64,000 bases of DNA, from NCBI GenBank assembly GCA_050251035.1, contig JBFWNN010000010.1, positions 41,109-105,108 of the forward strand. Reading direction: 5' to 3'. Under the pieces are notes generated by a model. The model was not told the origin of the DNA. It worked only from the letters and a program-made list of their open reading frames with translations, and searched no databases. The stretch is from Taklimakanibacter sp050251035. Lineage in GTDB: Bacteria > Pseudomonadota > Alphaproteobacteria > Rhizobiales > Aestuariivirgaceae. Shown here in pieces: positions 61,418 to 64,000 of the stretch. A program made the position numbers and the translations under genes. Position 1 is the stretch's first letter; each line of letters starts with the position of its first letter.

Positions 61418-61517
61418 CGTCGGACGTTCCCTTGGAATCGATCCGACGCTCTGATCTCTTTGATTTGCGCATCGGATTATCCGAAAACCGCTTCGCACTT
61501 TTCGGTCCGATGCTCCA
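61418..61517 (+). repeat. 100-bp double-hairpin intergenic repeat, copy 2
   Basis: This copy matches 5447-5546 at about 93% and is the better folded one: GAGCGTCGGA (from 61415) pairs perfectly with TCCGACGCTC, and CATCGGA pairs with TCCGATG with inner CCGAAAA/TTTTCGG. It occupies the gap between the 5'-nucleotidase stop and the M2 peptidase start on the opposite strand. Confidence 0.85.
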
Positions 61518-61565
61518 GGCATCATAGCACAGAACAAACGGGCGCTGTTTCGCGAATCCGTAAGC

Positions 61566-63068
61566 CTACTTCCGCACGATCCTGCCCTCGACCTTGGGCG
61601 CGACCGTCTTGCGCGCGGTGACATAGGCCATCACGTCATTGGCCATGAGCTTGGCGTCGCGCACCGTGAGGAGGGGCCGCGCCTCGCGGAACATGACATA
61701 GCCGTCGCCGCCATTGGCCATGAAGTCATTGGTGGCGAGCATGTATCTGGCGTTCGCGTCGAGCGGCTGGCCATTCACCTCGACCGCGACCACGCGGGCG
61801 CCCTTGGGCTTCTTCGGATCATACTCCACCACGAGCCCCGAGACCTGGGGGAAGCGGCCGCCGCCGTCCTCGATCTCGCTGAAGCCGTTCTCGAGCGCCG
61901 CGAGGAGAGTGGCGCCCGTCACCTGCAGCTTCATGGTGCGGTTGCCGAAGGGCAGTTCGGTCAGCACGTCCTTGCGAGTGACGGCGTGGCCCGCGGGATA
62001 TTCCTTGTTGCCGCGCAGGCCGCCGCCATTGGTGATGGCGACATCGGCCTTCACCGCTTCCCGCAGCGCGTCGGCGACGAGATTGCCCATGGCCGCTTCC
62101 GCGGTGCGCACCGTGGCGCGGCGGCTGTCGAGCGGCGTCGTGGTTGTGCCGATGGCGACGTCGAGCTCCTGCGCCAGCATGGCCGAGAGCTCGTCGCTCT
62201 TCGCCTTGGTCTCGGGATCGGGCGTCACGTCCTTGGTGTCGATGATGCGGAAACTCGGGCGCCATTTGACGATGCGCTTGCCGTCCTTCTCCGAGACGTC
62301 GAAGGCGATGTCGGCGATGGTGACGAAATCCGCCTGCTCGTAGGATTCCATCATGGCGGTGCGCCCGTCATAATTGACCAGCAGATCCTGGTCGTGGCCA
62401 GTCATGATCAGGTCGAACAGTCGGCTGTCATACATCGCGCGGTCCTGGGTGTGGCCGGAATGGGTGAGGGCGACGACGAAATCGGCGCCCGCGGCGCGCA
62501 ATTCCCTGGCCTTGGCGAGGCCCGCCTCCAGCGCGTCGGTGATCTTGAGGTTGCCCGGGCTCGAAGCGTGCGCGCTCTCATCCGAGGTCAGGCCGACAAT
62601 GCCGATCCTGACCGGGCCGCGCTCGATCATCAGCGTGTCGGCGAAGCCGGCGATGGGCTTGCCGTCGGGCCCGCGCAGATTGGCGGCGAGCAGCGGGAAT
62701 TTCGCTTCCGCCATGCGCTTCAGGAACACGTCGGGCCCGAAATCATATTCGTGATTGCCCGGGGTGAAGGCATCGGGCGGCACCAGATTGGTGAGCATGA
62801 TCGTGTGCTCGCCCTTGTCGAGGCCGGAGAGGAGCGAGGGGGAGATCATGTCCCCGGCATGGCCATAGACCACATGGCCGCCCTTGGCGCGCTCGGCCCT
62901 GACCACGGCATTGAGGCGGGCGAAGCCGCCGCGCTCGCCCGAGCCCTCGAACTTGTCGATGTCGTTGGTCTGGATGAAGGTGACAGTTGTCTCTTCGGCC
63001 GAAGCGGCCGCCGTGGCGAAAAGACAGGTCAGGACGGCGAGGCAGGCGAGCTTGGGGAAAGGGCGCAT
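61566..63068 (-). CDS. Periplasmic metallophosphatase/5'-nucleotidase family protein
   Basis: This 500-residue protein starts at ATG 63068 and has a signal peptide (LACLAVLTCLFATAAASA). The N-terminal calcineurin-like domain has the blocks YGHAGDMISPSLL, FTPGNHEYDFG (Asn-His), VALTHSGHTQD and TGHDQD. The first metal motif, usually D-x-H, reads TNDIDKF, so His is replaced by Asp. The C-terminal 5_nucleotid_C domain has ITNGGGLRGN, ELPFGNRTMKLQVTG and NDFMANGGDGY. It probably hydrolyses periplasmic nucleotides or UDP-sugars. The changed ligand makes activity less certain. Confidence 0.88.
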   Translation of the reverse strand: MRPFPKLACLAVLTCLFATAAASAEETTVTFIQTNDIDKFEGSGERGGFARLNAVVRAERAKGGHVVYGHAGDMISPSLLSGLDKGEHTIMLTNLVPPDAFTPGNHEYDFGPDVFLKRMAEAKFPLLAANLRGPDGKPIAGFADTLMIERGPVRIGIVGLTSDESAHASSPGNLKITDALEAGLAKARELRAAGADFVVALTHSGHTQDRAMYDSRLFDLIMTGHDQDLLVNYDGRTAMMESYEQADFVTIADIAFDVSEKDGKRIVKWRPSFRIIDTKDVTPDPETKAKSDELSAMLAQELDVAIGTTTTPLDSRRATVRTAEAAMGNLVADALREAVKADVAITNGGGLRGNKEYPAGHAVTRKDVLTELPFGNRTMKLQVTGATLLAALENGFSEIEDGGGRFPQVSGLVVEYDPKKPKGARVVAVEVNGQPLDANARYMLATNDFMANGGDGYVMFREARPLLTVRDAKLMANDVMAYVTARKTVAPKVEGRIVRK

Positions 63069-63538
63069 AGGCTGCTCCAAGGGCTGATTCCGTCATTGGA
63101 CCGCATCACCTGGAGAGAGGCAATGGCACGGAAAATGTTGCCTAAAGGGAAATTGTGCATTGCAAAAGATCAAGCCGCATGATTTTATGCGCTCCGGGCA
63201 TGACGAATCCTTCAGACGGCTTTGGTTTTCCCTCGATCGGCAGTGGTTCAGTCGTTAACTTGCGCTTTTCCTTTGTGTCCGGACTGTGTCGGAATTACGG
63301 TAAATCTATAAATTTCAAAGACATAACATTGCATCGAAAGCCTTTGGCGGCCGATTAACAGAGCATGAATGGTGTTATGAGTTTTGTGCATGGCCGCATG
63401 AGTGGAACACCTCTGGTGCGGAACCGGGAACCCCACATATAAGGCCCGTGCTTGTGCGGTGCACAAGATCAGTTAACACCTCACCGGGTGCGATGGCCGA
63501 GGGGCCGTTGGTCCGGTGTGACGAACAAGGAGCAGACC
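63069..63538. promoter_or_regulatory. 470-bp region upstream of the DUF1127 gene
   Basis: No gene is supported here. TATAAG at 63438-63443 is a good -10-like box but has no clear -35 partner. GGAAC occurs at 63420 and 63427, reminiscent of EcfG-type -35 boxes, without a convincing CGTT at the usual distance. CTTGTGC-GGT-GCACAAG (63451-63467) is a 7-base-arm palindrome just after the expected start point, so it could be an operator or a 5' hairpin. The left part is AT-richer than the window. Confidence 0.45.
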
Positions 63539-63733
63539 ATGACCACGACCACTCTCAACCGCGAGACCAGCGCTCGCTATGTCCCCGACTTCCTGACCCG
63601 CGTTTCGAGCCGCGTCGTCAACTATGTGTCGCGCAGCCGCGCCGAGCGTCAGCTGCAGGCCCTCGACGACCGCCTCCTGGCCGATATCGGCATGCGCCGC
63701 TCGGAAATCCACCGGATGGTGTGGGGCAACTAA
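63539..63733 (+). CDS. DUF1127 small protein
   Basis: This 64-residue basic protein has the DUF1127 (PF06568) domain at the C-terminus: RAERQLQALDDRLLADIGMRRSEIHRMVWG. The ATG is 7 bases after AAGGAGC, a good ribosome site. In related bacteria such small proteins act in RNA turnover or in phosphate and stress physiology, but the role here is not known. It has a hairpin-containing leader region and its own terminator, so it is a single-gene unit. Confidence 0.93.
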   Translation: MTTTTLNRETSARYVPDFLTRVSSRVVNYVSRSRAERQLQALDDRLLADIGMRRSEIHRMVWGN

Positions 63734-63766
63734 ACCCAACCGCCTCCAGCGGTCAGTCCAAAGAAA

Positions 63767-63796
63767 CGCCCGCGGCGGAAACGCCGCGGGCGTTTT
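63767..63796 (+). terminator. Rho-independent terminator after the DUF1127 gene
   Basis: CGCCCGCGGCG (63767-63777) and CGCCGCGGGCG (63782-63792) form an 11-base-pair perfect stem with a GAAA loop, followed by TTTT. Confidence 0.9.
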
Positions 63797-63802
63797 GCAT
63801 TA

Positions 63803-63913
63803 GCGCGGGATGCGAAAAGGCGGGCACCGGTTTTTCGCGAGAATCCCGCGCCAACATATAGGAACCGATCACGTTATGAGTTTGGATTGATTCAATCCAA
63901 ACTCATCGTGATC
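63803..63913 (+). repeat. Composite palindromic repeat (modules B and A), intergenic copy
   Basis: Module B (63803-63852) has GCGGGAT/ATCCCGC-type ends and GCGAAAA/TTTTTCGC inner arms. After 14 bases, module A (63867-63913) has GATCACG/CGTGATC ends and 14-base perfect arms ATGAGTTTGGATTG and its complement. It is the reverse-orientation counterpart of 24102-24214. Its last base is the first base of the stop codon of the transposase fragment. Confidence 0.85.
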
Positions 63914-64000
63914 TAGGTGTTTAGTCCCGGCATTTGCTGGAGCGGATTGAGGTTGAAGCGTTCCGGCTGTGCAGCCCATTCCTTGCAGATGAACTCGTAG
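63913..64000 (-). CDS. C-terminal end of an IS481-type transposase (partial)
   Basis: Reading the minus strand from the right edge gives YEFICKEWAAQPERFN followed by LNPLQQMPGLNT and a TAG stop at 63913. This is the typical C-terminal end of DDE transposases of the IS481 group (GLTPYEFICK, then QPERF, then HQMPGLNT). Only 29 residues are in the window, so whether the element is intact cannot be told. The terminal inverted repeat would be expected close to 63913 and was not recognised apart from the composite repeat. Confidence 0.75.
   Translation of the reverse strand, partial: YEFICKEWAAQPERFNLNPLQQMPGLNT

Noticed and set aside
63420..63450. EcfG (general stress) promoter before the DUF1127 gene
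   Set aside because: Two GGAAC boxes occur, but no CGTT lies at the needed 16-18-base distance.
63155..63466. Two short overlapping open frames (plus 63155-63358, minus 63248-63466)
   Set aside because: In an AT-richer promoter region, no ribosome site, atypical codon use and no similarity recognised.
1..64000. Defence island, secretion apparatus or biosynthetic cluster as a hidden new system
   Set aside because: Gene content is mostly housekeeping with short regulatory modules; no nuclease, toxin-antitoxin, reverse transcriptase, NRPS/PKS or defence-type ATPase gene was recognised.

Overview
The window is a GC-rich chromosomal segment of an alphaproteobacterium, most likely of the order Hyphomicrobiales (Rhizobiales). 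Four things point there. RNase P RNA sits next to a complete division and cell-wall (dcw) cluster. The region before ftsZ carries a dense group of GANTC (CcrM-type) sites and a CtrA-like box. A DUF1127 mini-protein and a YbaL-type antiporter are present. Several families of palindromic intergenic repeats of the rhizobial type are scattered through the window. No tRNA, 16S/23S rRNA, CRISPR array, prophage or complete insertion sequence was seen. One transposase tail enters at the right edge.

Layout. 1-7.7 kb: envelope and hypothetical genes, namely an MlaC-like lipid-binding protein, an extensin-like lipoprotein, three small secreted proteins, a Kef/YbaL cation-proton antiporter, a HIT protein, a TerB/J-domain protein and an AmpD-like amidase. 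7.8-16.2 kb: one giant glycine-rich autotransporter (about 2,801 residues). 16.2-17.5 kb: three small genes on the minus strand. 17.6-18.0 kb: rnpB. 18.2-36.5 kb: the dcw cluster rsmH-ftsL-ftsI-murE-murF-mraY-murD-ftsW-murG-murC-murB-ddl-ftsQ-ftsA-ftsZ, mostly with overlapping stop/start codons, so probably one long transcription unit with an extra control point before ftsZ. 36.6-43 kb: bamD, recN, a conserved unknown, a YqjI-type PadR repressor and ligA. 43-47 kb: an AraC regulator with azlCD and an SLC13-type permease. 46.8-51.8 kb: a LysR regulator divergent from a polar amino-acid ABC transporter plus aminotransferase. 51.9-53.2 kb: an ArsR/SRPBCC/membrane-protein trio. 53.3-64 kb: a dioxygenase-bicupin fusion, Xaa-Pro aminopeptidase, an LprI-like protein, a GAF-PAS-adenylate cyclase, an M2 (ACE-like) peptidase, a 5'-nucleotidase family protein and the DUF1127 gene.

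The genes work mainly in envelope building and division. The dcw genes make lipid II and assemble the septum, BamD inserts outer-membrane proteins such as the large autotransporter, and MlaC-like and amidase proteins maintain the envelope. I found no defence island or clearly new multi-gene system. The most unusual signals are a composite palindromic repeat read in frame as the C-terminus of MurF, with compensatory changes in a second copy; the absence of mraZ and lpxC from their usual dcw positions; an inverted pair of palindromes bracketing ftsA-ftsZ; a structured leader before an unknown gene; and a PhyH-bicupin fusion protein.
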